A stretch of DNA of 31,812 bases from Gp7-AA10 sp035636095 (GCA_035636095.1 DASPZU010000026.1:1-31812); one strand, 5' to 3'; numbered from the stretch's first letter, positions 15,271-26,009 are shown. Numbers and translations: made by a program. The notes: generated by a model not told the origin, from the letters alone.

Positions 15271-15308
15271 TCACCACAGAGGCACAGAGAGCACTGCCTC
15301 TGTGGTGA
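15271..15308. repeat. Palindrome with CACAGAGG units, 14-bp stem
   Basis: Perfect 14-nt arms TCACCACAGAGGCA (15271-15284) and complement (15295-15308), loop 10 nt. It begins immediately after the rex stop codon on the minus strand. It shares the arm sequence with the 14535-14587 element about 700 nt away and could end the nuo-rex transcript. Confidence 0.85.
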
Positions 15309-15974
15309 TCACGCTGTCCCGTCCTCGACGCCCTTCAGGTAGAACGAGAGCGACTCGAGATTGATGCGCAGGTCGACGCTCTTGAGCTTCACGTGGTTGT
15401 CGGTGCGCAATTGGATGGGCGCGAAGTTGAGGATGGCGTTCAGCCCCGCGTCGACCAGCGAGTCATAGACTTCCTGGGCAGCGTTGGCCGTTACGGCAAT
15501 GATGCCGATTTCGACATTCTGCTCGCGCACCACCCGTTTCAGATCGGCGTAGGAAAGAACCGGAATCCCGCTGCGCGAGGTCCTTCCGATTTTTCCGGGA
15601 TCGACATCGATCAGCGCAGCGATCCGAAATCCGTTGTCGTTGAAGCCGCGGTAATCGGCCAGCGCCATGCCGAGGTTTCCGGCGCCGACAATGATGACAT
15701 TGCGTCCGCGGTCAATGCCGAGCTCGCGAACGAGATGCTCCTTCAGGCGCGACACGTTGTAGCCGACACCGCGTGTCCCGAACTCACCAAAGCAGGCCAG
15801 ATCCTTTCGAATCTGCGCCGAGTTGAGATGGAATCGCTCTGCCAGCTCGGCCGACGACACGGTCTGTTGGCCGTTCGATTCCAGATAGGTCAGGCAGCGC
15901 AGATAGACCGACAGCCGCCCGGTGGTCAGCTCGGAGATGACATCGCGATCGTTAGTGGGTCGATTTTGGCTCAT
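15309..15974 (-). CDS. rex: Redox-sensing transcriptional repressor Rex
   Basis: A 221-residue Rex protein. The N-terminal winged helix ends in SAQIRKDLACFGEFGTRGVG (52-71), the conserved Rex DNA-recognition region. A Rossmann NAD(H)-binding domain follows with VGAGNLGMAL (GAGNLG at 97-102) and IALIDVDPGKIG-type strands. A C-terminal domain-swapped helix completes it. Rex binds operators when NAD+ is high and releases them when NADH rises. It is the last gene of the complex I operon, 4 nt after the nuoN stop, and a Rex operator lies at the operon promoter (25001-25018). Autoregulation together with control of complex I is therefore likely. Confidence 0.95.
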   Translation of the reverse strand: MSQNRPTNDRDVISELTTGRLSVYLRCLTYLESNGQQTVSSAELAERFHLNSAQIRKDLACFGEFGTRGVGYNVSRLKEHLVRELGIDRGRNVIIVGAGNLGMALADYRGFNDNGFRIAALIDVDPGKIGRTSRSGIPVLSYADLKRVVREQNVEIGIIAVTANAAQEVYDSLVDAGLNAILNFAPIQLRTDNHVKLKSVDLRINLESLSFYLKGVEDGTA

Positions 15975-15978
15975 TGGC

Positions 15979-17433
15979 CTAGGGTAAAAGCGCGCGCGCC
16001 GCTGCTCCTGCCATCTCGAAAAGGGGAGTGGGGAAGATTCCGATCAAGAAGATGCCGATGATGGATATCGCGAGCGCACCGGTGGCGAAGATGCCACCCA
16101 CCGGTACGGCCTCCCGCTCCGGCGGCTCTTTCATGTACAGGAAGTAGACCACTCGGAGATAGTAGTAGACCGACACGATGCTGGTGAGGATGCCGATCAG
16201 TGCGATCGTGACGTGACCTGAATCGACGGCGGTTTTGAAGATGTAGAACTTCGCGATGAAGCCGGCCGTCGGCGGCAGCCCGGACAGCGAGAACATACAC
16301 ACCGTCAGCGCCAGTCCGTAGAACGGACGCCGGAATCCGAGGCCGGCGATGTCGTCCAGGGTCTGCGGATCATTCTGATTCTTTGCCAGCATCGACACCA
16401 CTCCGAACGCGCCGATGTTCATCAGCGCATACGTGATGGTGTAGATGGCGATGGCCGCCACCGAATCATCGCGGAGCGTCAGAAGCGCGATGAGCATGTA
16501 GCCCACATGCGCGATCCCGGAGTAGGCCAGCATCCGTTTGAGATCGCGCTGGGCGATGGCGACGGCATTTCCGATCACCATGGAGAGAATCGAAAGCGCG
16601 GCGATCATCTTCATCCACATCGCATGCTGGAGCAAGGGGGTCATGGCGGCGAAAAGGCGAATGACCGCGATCAGCGTAGCTGCTTTCGGCGCCACCGAGA
16701 GCCATCCTGCCACCGGCGACGGCGCGCCCTGGTAAACGTCCGGCGCCCATCCATGGAACGGCGCGACCGCCAGCTTGAATCCGAGTCCTGACATGAGCAA
16801 CACGAATGCGATGCTCAGCAAAGGATCGCGCGGATTCGCGGTCGCGAAGACGCGCCCCATCTCTGCAAAATTCGTCGACTGCGTTGCCCCGTAAAAAAGC
16901 GCCGTGCCGTAGAGGATGAATCCGGTCGCAAACGCGCCCATCAAAAAGTATTTCAGGCTGGCCTCGTTCGACACCGGGATGCGGCGGTGATATCCGACCA
17001 GAACAAAAATGCAGATCGACAAGAGCTCGAGGCCCAGGATGACGATCAGCAGATCGAGCCCCTTGGCCATCATCATCATTCCGACGGTGCCCCACATCAG
17101 CAGCGCGTAAAACTCGCCGCCCTCGATGTTCTCGCGCTGGAGATATTCGCGCGCGAACAGCGTGGCCAGCATCGCCGCCAGAAGGAACGTGATGTCGAAG
17201 ATGCGCGTGATGCCGCTGATCTCGTACGTTCCGCCGAAGAATCTGCCGCCGACGACGAGTCTCTCGGACCACGCGGCAATGATGAATCCGATCAGTGCAA
17301 GCGGTGCTGTCTCTTCACGAAGCTTCGGGGCGAACGCAGCCAGGAGCATCAGCAACATCCCCGCGACGCAGAGGATGACCTCGGGAAGGATCGCGCTGAG
17401 CCAGCCGGGCTCGATGAGGGGAGTGAGGGTCAT
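15979..17433 (-). CDS. nuoN: NADH-quinone oxidoreductase subunit N
   Basis: A 484-residue Mrp-antiporter-like membrane subunit of respiratory complex I with about 14 transmembrane helices. It has the conserved proton-channel motifs PFHGWAPDVYQGAPSPVAGWLSV split around the discontinuous helix 7, and KRMLAYSGIAHVGYMLIAL around helix 8. It pumps protons across the cytoplasmic membrane as part of NADH:quinone oxidoreductase. Its ATG overlaps the nuoM stop (ATGA), and the REP-like element lies just upstream, within the 3' end of nuoM. Length is normal for the family. Confidence 0.95.
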   Translation of the reverse strand: MTLTPLIEPGWLSAILPEVILCVAGMLLMLLAAFAPKLREETAPLALIGFIIAAWSERLVVGGRFFGGTYEISGITRIFDITFLLAAMLATLFAREYLQRENIEGGEFYALLMWGTVGMMMMAKGLDLLIVILGLELLSICIFVLVGYHRRIPVSNEASLKYFLMGAFATGFILYGTALFYGATQSTNFAEMGRVFATANPRDPLLSIAFVLLMSGLGFKLAVAPFHGWAPDVYQGAPSPVAGWLSVAPKAATLIAVIRLFAAMTPLLQHAMWMKMIAALSILSMVIGNAVAIAQRDLKRMLAYSGIAHVGYMLIALLTLRDDSVAAIAIYTITYALMNIGAFGVVSMLAKNQNDPQTLDDIAGLGFRRPFYGLALTVCMFSLSGLPPTAGFIAKFYIFKTAVDSGHVTIALIGILTSIVSVYYYLRVVYFLYMKEPPEREAVPVGGIFATGALAISIIGIFLIGIFPTPLFEMAGAAARALLP

Positions 17434-19027
17434 CGCCCCTCCCGCTGCGCGGGGCGAGGGCCGCTAACAAGAGTCCCTCTCCCGCTTGCGGGAGAGGGTG
17501 CCGCGAAGCGGCGGGTGAGGGTCTCCGCCACCATCACCTGTCCGCGTTGGCCGCCCTTTTGGACTGTTGTCAGCAGCTTCTGCACGCTCGGCGACATCTT
17601 CCGCAGAAACGTGTTGGGGTACACGCCGATCCACACCATGAGCGCGATCAGCGGCACCATCGCGGCGACCTCGTTCCACGCGATCTCGGGCACCGATCGA
17701 TTCTCCTCTCTGGTGACCGGACCGAAGAAGACGCGCTGCACCAGCCAGAGCAGGTAGATGGCCGCCAGGATGACGCCGGCCGTCGCGGCGATGGTCGCAG
17801 TCGGATGCGTCTTGAACGATCCGGCCAGGATGAGAAATTCGCCCACGAATCCGTTGAGCCCCGGAAGGCCGACCGACGCCAGCACGGTGATCACAAACAA
17901 AGTCGCATATAGCGGCATGGTGGCGGCCAGGCCGCCGTAGTCGGCCAGCATGCGGGTGTGACGGCGTTCGTAGAGGACTCCCACCAGCAAAAAGAGCGCG
18001 CCGGTCGAAAGGCCGTGATTCACCATCTGCAGGATCGAGCCTTCGATGGCAGTCTGATTGAGCGCGAAGATTCCGAGTACGCAGAAGCCGAGGTGCGAGA
18101 CCGAAGAGTAGGCCACGAGCTTTTTCATGTCGGGCTGCACCCATGACACCAGCGCACCGTAAATGACGCCGATCACCGCCAGGACGATCATCAGGTTCGC
18201 GTACCTCGCGGTGGCATCGGGGAAAAGCGGCAGACAAAATCGGAGGAAACCGTAGGTGCCCATCTTCAGCATCACGCCGGCCAGGATGATCGATCCGCCC
18301 GTCGGCGCTTCGACGTGCGCGTCGGGCAGCCAGGTGTGGAGCGGGAAGAGCGGCACCTTGATCGCGAACGCCAGCGCAAACGCGGCGAAGAGAATCGCCT
18401 GCGCAGGCATCGGAATCGACAAGCCGTAGAGATGCGTGATCGAAAAGTCGGGACGCCCGACCTCGTGATATTGCAGGAAGCCCAGATAGATGATGCCGAG
18501 CAGCATCAGCAGGGAACCGGAAATGGTGAAAAGGAAAAACTTGATGGCCGCGTAGATGCGGTTCGCGCCTCCCCACACTCCGATCACGAGATACATCGGC
18601 AGCAGCGTCAACTCGAAGAAAATGTAGAAGACCAGGATGTCGGTGGCCACAAACACGCCGATCATCGCCGCTTCCATGATCAGAAACGCAATGACGTACT
18701 CCTTCGGATGTTTGTGAATCGCATTCCACGACGACAGAAAGACGACCGGCGTTAGAAGCGTGGTGAGCATGACCAGCCAGATCGAGATACCGTCGACGCC
18801 CAGCGCGTATCGGATCCCCCACTGCGGGATCCAGGTGTGGGACTCGGAGAGCTGGAAGTTCGCGATCCCATCCTGGAACAGTTGAAGGACGACGAACGAG
18901 AGCCCGAACGTGACCAGCGACGCCGCCAGACCGGCCGATTTGATGGCCGTAACCGCATGGCGCGGAAAGAAAGCGAGGATCATCGCCACGACGATCGGCA
19001 GCCAGACCATCCAGCTCAGAATATTGC

Positions 19028-19031
<4 letters not shown>
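17430..19031 (-). CDS. nuoM: NADH-quinone oxidoreductase subunit M with repeat-encoded C-terminal tail
   Basis: A proton-pumping subunit of complex I, about 533 residues, with the Mrp-antiporter motifs FPLHTWLPDAHVEAPTGGSI and KKLVAYSSVSHLGFCVLGI and a conserved Glu/Lys set. The GTG at 19031 overlaps the nuoL stop as GTGA; another GTG at 19043 is also in frame. Conserved sequence ends near KLLTTVQKGGQRGQ. The last ~30 residues (TLTRRFAAPSPASGRG and onward) are translated from the REP-like palindrome at 17435-17521, which has replaced the native 3' end. The tail is rich in R, P, G and S and predicted to be unstructured in the cytoplasm or periplasm. Confidence 0.95.
17435..17521. repeat. REP-like element inside the nuoM 3' end
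   Basis: Hairpins: 11-bp perfect stem CCCTCTCCCGC/GCGGGAGAGGG (17475-17485 and 17488-17498), GCCGC-GAA-GCGGC (17500-17512) and a GC pair at CCCCTCCCGC...GGGGCGAGGG. It belongs to the family seen at 10925 and 22345. It is read through in the nuoM frame and ends at the ATGA junction with nuoN. Confidence 0.88.
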
Positions 19032-20950
<1,919 letters not shown>

Positions 20951-20963
20951 GCGGGCTTCGTCG

Positions 20964-21038
20964 AAGTCCTGAGTCCTGAGTGCTGAGTCCCGAGAGCGGT
21001 GGATCCACTCAGGACTCAGGACTCAGCACTCAGGACTC
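20964..21038. repeat. Palindrome of heptamers (GAGTCCT / ACTCAGG)
   Basis: Four units near GAGTCCT (20964-20993), a short loop containing GGATCC, then four units near ACTCAGG (21007-21038). On the minus strand it lies 13 nt upstream of the nuoL start. Its 27-nt core (20964-20990, read on the minus strand) is identical to 28436-28462 just before nuoE, in the same orientation relative to the gene. Confidence 0.88.
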
Positions 21039-21077
21039 TTTTCCTCCTCGCGGCGCGCGAGGAGTCCCCGCGTGCCT

Positions 21078-21491
21078 TTATCGATCTCGGTCGCGGAGTC
21101 GATCCTGATAATCGTCCGATGATGCCGGATCGAGCTCCCAACGCTTTTGATCGCGACTGCGTTCTTTTTCTCCGACCTTCAGTTCTTCGTTGTCTTGATA
21201 GGTGACGCCAACGGCCTCACCGATTTCCTGCACGTTGTCCTGTCCGGGCGTGGGCGCGCTTCCGGCCACCGATTCCTCGCCCGAGGAATCGGCATCCTCC
21301 CATCGCGCGTCGATGTCACCACCCGACAAAGTCGGATTGGTGTCGGTGTGGTCGCGAAGGCGCTGGCGGAGCTTTTTCGATCCGGCAGACACATCCGGGA
21401 TGGTCGGCTCGAGCTCGTCATCGATTCCGTCGCGATTCTGGTCCTTCCGTTCATCCTCTTTCCAGTTGATGAGTCTCTCGGTCTTGTCCAT
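21078..21491 (-). CDS. DUF6335-type acidic soluble protein inside the nuo operon
   Basis: A 137-residue, very hydrophilic protein with no membrane segment. The conserved part is GGDIDARWEDADSSGEESVAG, then PTPGQDNVQEIGEAVGVTY and a final RWELDPASSDDYQDR. This is the pattern I associate with DUF6335 proteins of cyanobacteria and some other bacteria; their function is not established. A perfect AGGAG (21501-21505 on this strand) lies about 8 nt before ATG 21491, the strongest ribosome-binding site in the operon, but it is embedded in a stem-loop (21492-21522). It sits between nuoK and nuoL, where no complex I gene is normally interrupted. Confidence 0.78.
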   Translation of the reverse strand: MDKTERLINWKEDERKDQNRDGIDDELEPTIPDVSAGSKKLRQRLRDHTDTNPTLSGGDIDARWEDADSSGEESVAGSAPTPGQDNVQEIGEAVGVTYQDNEELKVGEKERSRDQKRWELDPASSDDYQDRLRDRDR

Positions 21492-21522
21492 TTTTTCAGC
21501 TCCTTATGGTTGAGCTGAAAAA
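21492..21522 (-). promoter_or_regulatory. Stem-loop overlapping the ribosome-binding site of the DUF6335 gene
   Basis: Perfect 11-nt inverted repeat TTTTTCAGCTC (21492-21502) and GAGCTGAAAAA (21512-21522), loop 9 nt. On the minus strand the AAGGAG sequence lies at the loop/stem border and the ATG directly follows the stem. Folding would hide the ribosome-binding site. Confidence 0.6.
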
Positions 21523-21539
21523 TGCGATGTTTGCGCCAA

Positions 21540-21838
21540 TCACCAGCGCATCAGATTCGCCTCGTCGACATCGATCGTTTCCCGGTGATGGAACAGGGAG
21601 ATGAAAATCGCCAGGCCGACGGCGGCCTCTGCCGCGGCGATGGCCATGACAAAAAAGACGAAGATCAGGCCGTGGAGTTGATGGAACTGCCGTGCATACG
21701 CCAGAAACGTCAGGTTGACGGCGTTCACCATCAGCTCGATGGCCATGAAGATCGTGATGCCGTTCTTGCGCGTCAGCACGCCGCACACGCCGATGGCGAA
21801 GAGGATCGCGCTGAGGATCAGGAACCACTGCGTCGGGA

Positions 21839-21842
<4 letters not shown>
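21540..21842 (-). CDS. nuoK: NADH-quinone oxidoreductase subunit K
   Basis: A 100-residue, three-helix complex I membrane subunit. Key residues of the family are kept: glutamate in FMAIELMVNAVNLTF (helix 2) and the second glutamate in MAIAAAEAAVGLAIF (helix 3). These form part of the proton channel next to NuoJ. Length equals the usual ~100. The ATG overlaps the nuoJ stop as ATGA. Confidence 0.96.
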
Positions 21843-22339
<497 letters not shown>

Positions 22340-22344
22340 GACTG

Positions 22345-22437
22345 GCCCCTCATCCGGTCCCGCTTCGCGGGACCACCTTCTCCCCGCAAGCGGGGCGAAG
22401 GGTCTCGAGGGTGCTGCGAAGCAGCGGGTGAGGGGCG
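22345..22437. repeat. REP-like element between nuoH and nuoJ
   Basis: Three GC hairpins: GGTCCCGC-TTC-GCGGGACC (22356-22374), CCCCGC-AA-GCGGGG (22382-22395) and GCTGC-GAA-GCAGC (22413-22425). On the minus strand it runs from the nuoH stop codon to a few bases before nuoJ. It belongs to the family at 10925 and 17435. Confidence 0.85.
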
Positions 22438-22438
22438 A

Positions 22439-23509
22439 TCAAATCCACTCCTTCGCGATGAAAAGCGCGACCAACAGAATATTGATCACCGCCAGCGGCA
22501 GAAAAACTTTCCAGCCCACGCGCATCAGGATGTCGTACTTCAGGCGCGGGATCGTCCACCGCACCCACACGAAGATCAACATCAGGATCCCGACCTTGAT
22601 CGTGAAGGCGGCCGCCGAGAGGAGGAAGCCGAGGAAGGTGGCCGGCTCGTTGTACCAGGGGATGTCCCAGCCGCCCAGAAAGAGAGTGGTGATGAGCGCC
22701 GAGACGGTGGCCATGGCGATATATTCAGACATGAAAAATAGTGCGAATTTCATGGATGAATATTCTGTGTGATATCCGGCCACCAGCTCCGCTTCCGCTT
22801 CCGCGAAGTCGAAGGGCAACCGGTTCGTCTCCGCGAACGCCGCCACCGTGAACACGATGCACGGAATCCACATCGCCGGCGAGAGGATGTTCCAGGCCGG
22901 GATTTTGATGGTGTCGAACAGCACAAAATAACCGGTCTGTTTCCACACCACATCCGTCAGGCGCAGCGAGCCCGCCACCATCAGCGCGCTGATGGCAGCC
23001 AGCGTCATGGCCAGCTCGTACGAGATCATCTGGGCCGACGATCGGATGCCGCCGAAGAGCGAATACTTGTTGTTCGACGCCCAGCCGGCGGTCACGATGC
23101 CGTACACGCTCAGCGACGCCAGCGCGAAGATCAGCAGGATCCCGACGTTCACGTCGGCGACGATCGGCTCGAAGATGCGGCCGCTGCGCAGCGGGAACGG
23201 GCGTCCCCACGGCACCACGGCGATGGTGGTGAGCGCGGGAATCAGACCGAACATCGGTGCCAGCGAGTACAGCCACTTGTGCGCGCCGAGCGGGACGATG
23301 TCCTCTTTGAGAAAAAACTTCGCGGCGTCGGCGAGAGATTGGAAGAGCCCGAACGGCCCGACGCGGTTGGGCCCGACGCGGTCCTGAATGAGCGCGCTGC
23401 CGCGTCGCTCGACCCACACCATGATGGGCGTGACATTCAGAAGCGCGCCCACGACGATGGCGATTTTCAGAATCGAGAGGGCGACGTCGACCTTGTCGAT
23501 TTCCGCCAT
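22439..23509 (-). CDS. nuoH: NADH-quinone oxidoreductase subunit H
   Basis: A 356-residue complex I membrane subunit that forms the quinone chamber entrance. It carries the ERRGSALIQDRVGPNRVGPFG loop in two conserved blocks, the AETNRLPFDFAEAEAELVAG loop and eight or so helices. The ATG at 23509 (MAEIDKVDVAL) is preferred: it is 2 nt after the nuoG stop and gives the normal length. An open extension upstream to 23914 lies entirely in nuoG and is not coding. A repeat element follows it. Confidence 0.95.
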   Translation of the reverse strand: MAEIDKVDVALSILKIAIVVGALLNVTPIMVWVERRGSALIQDRVGPNRVGPFGLFQSLADAAKFFLKEDIVPLGAHKWLYSLAPMFGLIPALTTIAVVPWGRPFPLRSGRIFEPIVADVNVGILLIFALASLSVYGIVTAGWASNNKYSLFGGIRSSAQMISYELAMTLAAISALMVAGSLRLTDVVWKQTGYFVLFDTIKIPAWNILSPAMWIPCIVFTVAAFAETNRLPFDFAEAEAELVAGYHTEYSSMKFALFFMSEYIAMATVSALITTLFLGGWDIPWYNEPATFLGFLLSAAAFTIKVGILMLIFVWVRWTIPRLKYDILMRVGWKVFLPLAVINILLVALFIAKEWI

Positions 23510-23511
23510 GA

Positions 23512-24972
23512 TCACGCGCCGGCGGCGACTTTCTCTTCCGCCAGGACTCTGGCCGCGACGCGGGCAAAAATCTCGACGTCGGGAACCGCTTGTCCTTTCG
23601 GTGGATAGGCGGCGTGGACTTCCTGGACACGACCCTGCAGATTGGTGGTGCTGCCTTCTTTTTCGACATGGATCGTGGCGGGGAGGAGAACGTCCGCAAC
23701 TTCGTTGAGCGGATGGTTCGCATCCCATGAATGCACGATCACGAACTTCGCTTTGCGCAGATCCGCGATGAAGGCCGGATCTTTTGCGCGTTGGCTGAAA
23801 TCGGCATCGCAGACGTAAAGGACATCGACGCCTTCCACCGGCGGAATTGCGTTCTCGCCGAAGATGGCCGCAACGCCGCGATAGTTTGGTGCCGCTTGCG
23901 TACCTTGCAGCCACTCCGTCCGCGATTTCATGCGGATCGGCCCGATCGGATCGACGGTCAGACCGACGCGCGCGCCGACCCCGTCGAAGAACGCCTTGGC
24001 GACCCGCGCCTCTTCATTGGTCATGTTTGCCGACGCAATCGCGACGACTTCCGACGCCGATCGGAATGCTTTCTCGATCGCGTCCAACGCCTCGCTCCAG
24101 GTGGCGATGCCCAGGTAATCGTCGTCGTTGCGGACTTTGGGGACGACCACGCGGTCGGTGTCATAGCGCTCGTAGGAAAAGCGCCCGTAATCGCACAGCC
24201 AGTGATCGTTGACGTCGGGATTCTCTCGCGGACGATATCGAAACACCTGACCGTTCCGATGCCCGATGAACATGTTGCATCCGACGTCGCATCCGTTGCA
24301 CACCGACTCGGTCGAATCGAGATTCCAGACCCGCGACTCGAATCGAAACTCGCGCGTTGTCAGCGCGCCGGTGGGACAGACATCGGCCACGCATGCCGAC
24401 ATCCAGTTATCCAGCGGCGTTCCCGCGAACACTCCCACTTCCGTCGACGCCCCGCGTTTGAAAAACGCGAGCTCGCTGGTGCCGGTAATTTCCTGGCAGA
24501 AACGAATGCAGCGCGTGCAGTGAATGCAGCGATTCATGTTCTGCACAACGTGCGGACCGATGGCGGTGCGGTCCATTCCCGGATAGGTCCGTTTGAATTC
24601 ACCGTAGCGCGATTCGACCGAACCATAGTTGAACGAGTAATCCTGAAGCGGACACTCTCCCGCTTTGTCGCAGATCGGGCAGTCCAGCGGATGGTTGATG
24701 AGCAGAAACTCCATCTGCCCGCGGCGCGCTTTGTCGACCTTTTCATTCCAGACGTGTATCTTCATGCCGTCTTTCACGGTGGTCGAACAACCGGCCTGCA
24801 GTTTCGGCATGCCCTCCACTTCCACCAGACACATGCGGCACTGCCCGACGACGGTCAGCGAGGGGTGATAGCAAAAATGCGGAACGTGGACCTCGGCCGC
24901 TTTGGCGGCTTCAATGATGTTGAGGCCATCCTTGACTTCGACTTCGGCGCCGTCGATGGTAACTTTGGCCAT
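23512..24972 (-). CDS. nuoG: NADH-quinone oxidoreductase subunit G, short form
   Basis: A 486-residue complex I subunit carrying iron-sulfur clusters: [2Fe-2S] Cys34/45/48/62; His94/Cys98/101/107; [4Fe-4S] Cys149/152/155 with Cys199; and an N7-type set Cys225/228/232/260. The C-terminal molybdopterin-like fold is cut to ~225 residues, against 680-900 residues in full-length NuoG, so it is a short form. The ATG at 24972 is chosen because the promoter (25025-25053) lies upstream in the same frame and would be inside any longer version. It is the first gene of the nuo-rex operon and is divergent from the prolyl isomerase gene. Confidence 0.94.
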   Translation of the reverse strand: MAKVTIDGAEVEVKDGLNIIEAAKAAEVHVPHFCYHPSLTVVGQCRMCLVEVEGMPKLQAGCSTTVKDGMKIHVWNEKVDKARRGQMEFLLINHPLDCPICDKAGECPLQDYSFNYGSVESRYGEFKRTYPGMDRTAIGPHVVQNMNRCIHCTRCIRFCQEITGTSELAFFKRGASTEVGVFAGTPLDNWMSACVADVCPTGALTTREFRFESRVWNLDSTESVCNGCDVGCNMFIGHRNGQVFRYRPRENPDVNDHWLCDYGRFSYERYDTDRVVVPKVRNDDDYLGIATWSEALDAIEKAFRSASEVVAIASANMTNEEARVAKAFFDGVGARVGLTVDPIGPIRMKSRTEWLQGTQAAPNYRGVAAIFGENAIPPVEGVDVLYVCDADFSQRAKDPAFIADLRKAKFVIVHSWDANHPLNEVADVLLPATIHVEKEGSTTNLQGRVQEVHAAYPPKGQAVPDVEIFARVAARVLAEEKVAAGA

Positions 24973-25000
24973 TGGTGGGATGAAAATCTCACGGCCGTGC

Positions 25001-25018
25001 CCGTGAAAATTTTCACAA
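25001..25018 (-). promoter_or_regulatory. Rex operator in the nuoG promoter
   Basis: CCGTGAAAATTTTCACAA matches the Rex consensus TTGTGAANNNNTTCACAA at 12 of 14 defined positions and contains a perfect 14-nt palindrome (25003-25016). On the minus strand it begins 6-7 nt after the -10 box, covering about +1 to +18, so a bound repressor would block initiation. rex is the last gene of the operon it would control. Confidence 0.82.
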
Positions 25019-25024
25019 GGCGCG

Positions 25025-25053
25025 AGAATACTCAGGCGCACGCCGCGCGTCAA
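25025..25053 (-). promoter_or_regulatory. Sigma70-type promoter of the nuoG-rex operon
   Basis: On the minus strand TTGACG (25053-25048), a 17-nt spacer and TATTCT (25030-25025). The -35 matches 5 of 6 consensus bases and the -10 matches 4 of 6, with ideal spacing. Predicted start is near 25018, giving a leader of about 46 nt before the nuoG ATG. Confidence 0.72.
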
Positions 25054-25064
25054 CGAAATTGCAA

Positions 25065-26009
25065 GTGACCAAACGAGACGCCGCTATCGCGATCACCTCC
25101 GCTGTCGTTGCCGGTGCGGTTTGTTACGCCCTCGCCATCAGCCGGCCCCTTCGGCTACCGGGACCATCGGCCGCCGCCCCTCCAAAGGGCGGGAGCGGCG
25201 CCAAGGTGGTCATGCGCGTCAACGGTCAGCCGGTCACCGAGGCGGAATTCCTGGCGTTCTATCACCAGCTCCCGGAGGATTTGCAGCAGCAGTACGCGAA
25301 CGAACCGGGGAAGATGCTCGTGGCCGAGCAGACCATCCGGCTCAAATTACTCGAGCAGGAAGCAAGGCGTCTGGGTATTGAGCGCGAGCCGGCGGTTGCG
25401 GCTCAGCTGGAAGCCAGCGACGCGAACATACTGGCGAATGCTGCTGCCGAGAAATTGATCGCGATGCCAAACGATCAGGCGGTGCAGGAGTTCTACGCCA
25501 AGAACAAAGCGCGTTTCGAGTCGGCCAATGTGAGCCACATCCTGATCGCTTACCAAACCGGCACCCTTCCGCCTCGCTCGGGTCGCGCGCCGGCGCTGGA
25601 CGAGGCGAAAAAGAAGGCCTCCGCCATTTACGGGCAACTGAAAGCCGGCGCCGACTTCACCGCCATGGCCCGAAAAGTCTCCGACGACCCACAGAGCGCA
25701 AAGACCGGCGGACAGATGGGGCAGATCTCACACGGCATGCTCCCGCCCGAGCTCGATGCCCAGATCTTCGCGGCCAAAGTGGGCGAGATCACCCCTCCCA
25801 CCGTTTCGCCGTACGGCATTCACATCTTCAAGGTGAACGGGCGCTCGACGCAGTCGCTCGATCAGCTCCGGGCCGGTATTTCGCAGCGTGTGCGGCAGGA
25901 AAAGCTGCGCGATCGCGTGGAGATGCTCCGCAAGAGCGCGCACGTCGATTTCGATCCGACGTTTTTCCCCTCCACCAAGAAGCCGGCCCCTACCAAGAAA
26001 CCGTCGTGA
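25065..26009 (+). CDS. Parvulin-type peptidyl-prolyl isomerase (SurA/PrsA-like)
   Basis: A protein of 314 residues with a signal or membrane anchor helix (AIAITSAVVAGAVCYALAI) near the N-terminus and a SurA-N-like helical chaperone region (VNGQPVTEAEFLAFYHQLP onward). A parvulin rotamase domain at about 145-260 follows (SHILIAY, FTAMARKVSDDPQSAKTGGQMG, TPPTVSPYGIHIFKV). The last residues are Lys/Pro rich. It folds exported or periplasmic proteins. The GTG at 25065 is preferred over TTG at 25059, though neither has a good ribosome-binding site. It is divergent from nuoG and may share the Rex operator region. A tandem repeat starts at its stop codon. Confidence 0.82.
   Translation: MTKRDAAIAITSAVVAGAVCYALAISRPLRLPGPSAAAPPKGGSGAKVVMRVNGQPVTEAEFLAFYHQLPEDLQQQYANEPGKMLVAEQTIRLKLLEQEARRLGIEREPAVAAQLEASDANILANAAAEKLIAMPNDQAVQEFYAKNKARFESANVSHILIAYQTGTLPPRSGRAPALDEAKKKASAIYGQLKAGADFTAMARKVSDDPQSAKTGGQMGQISHGMLPPELDAQIFAAKVGEITPPTVSPYGIHIFKVNGRSTQSLDQLRAGISQRVRQEKLRDRVEMLRKSAHVDFDPTFFPSTKKPAPTKKPS

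Noticed and set aside
17464..18822. Very long open frames in other frames and on the opposite strand across nuoM, nuoL and nuoH
   Set aside because: They are arginine-rich, lack family motifs and lie entirely on well-supported complex I genes; GC-rich codon bias leaves such shadow frames open.
21492..21522. Rho-independent terminator after nuoK
   Set aside because: On the minus strand the stem is followed by ATGG coding sequence rather than a U-tract; a ribosome-binding-site hairpin explains it better.
23510..23914. Longer NuoH version starting at 23914
   Set aside because: The extra residues are arginine- and serine-rich shadow of nuoG; the ATG at 23509 gives the family's usual start and length.
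24973..25053. Longer NuoG version starting at 25053
   Set aside because: The promoter and Rex operator lie inside that extension, and the family N-terminus begins at the ATG at 24972.
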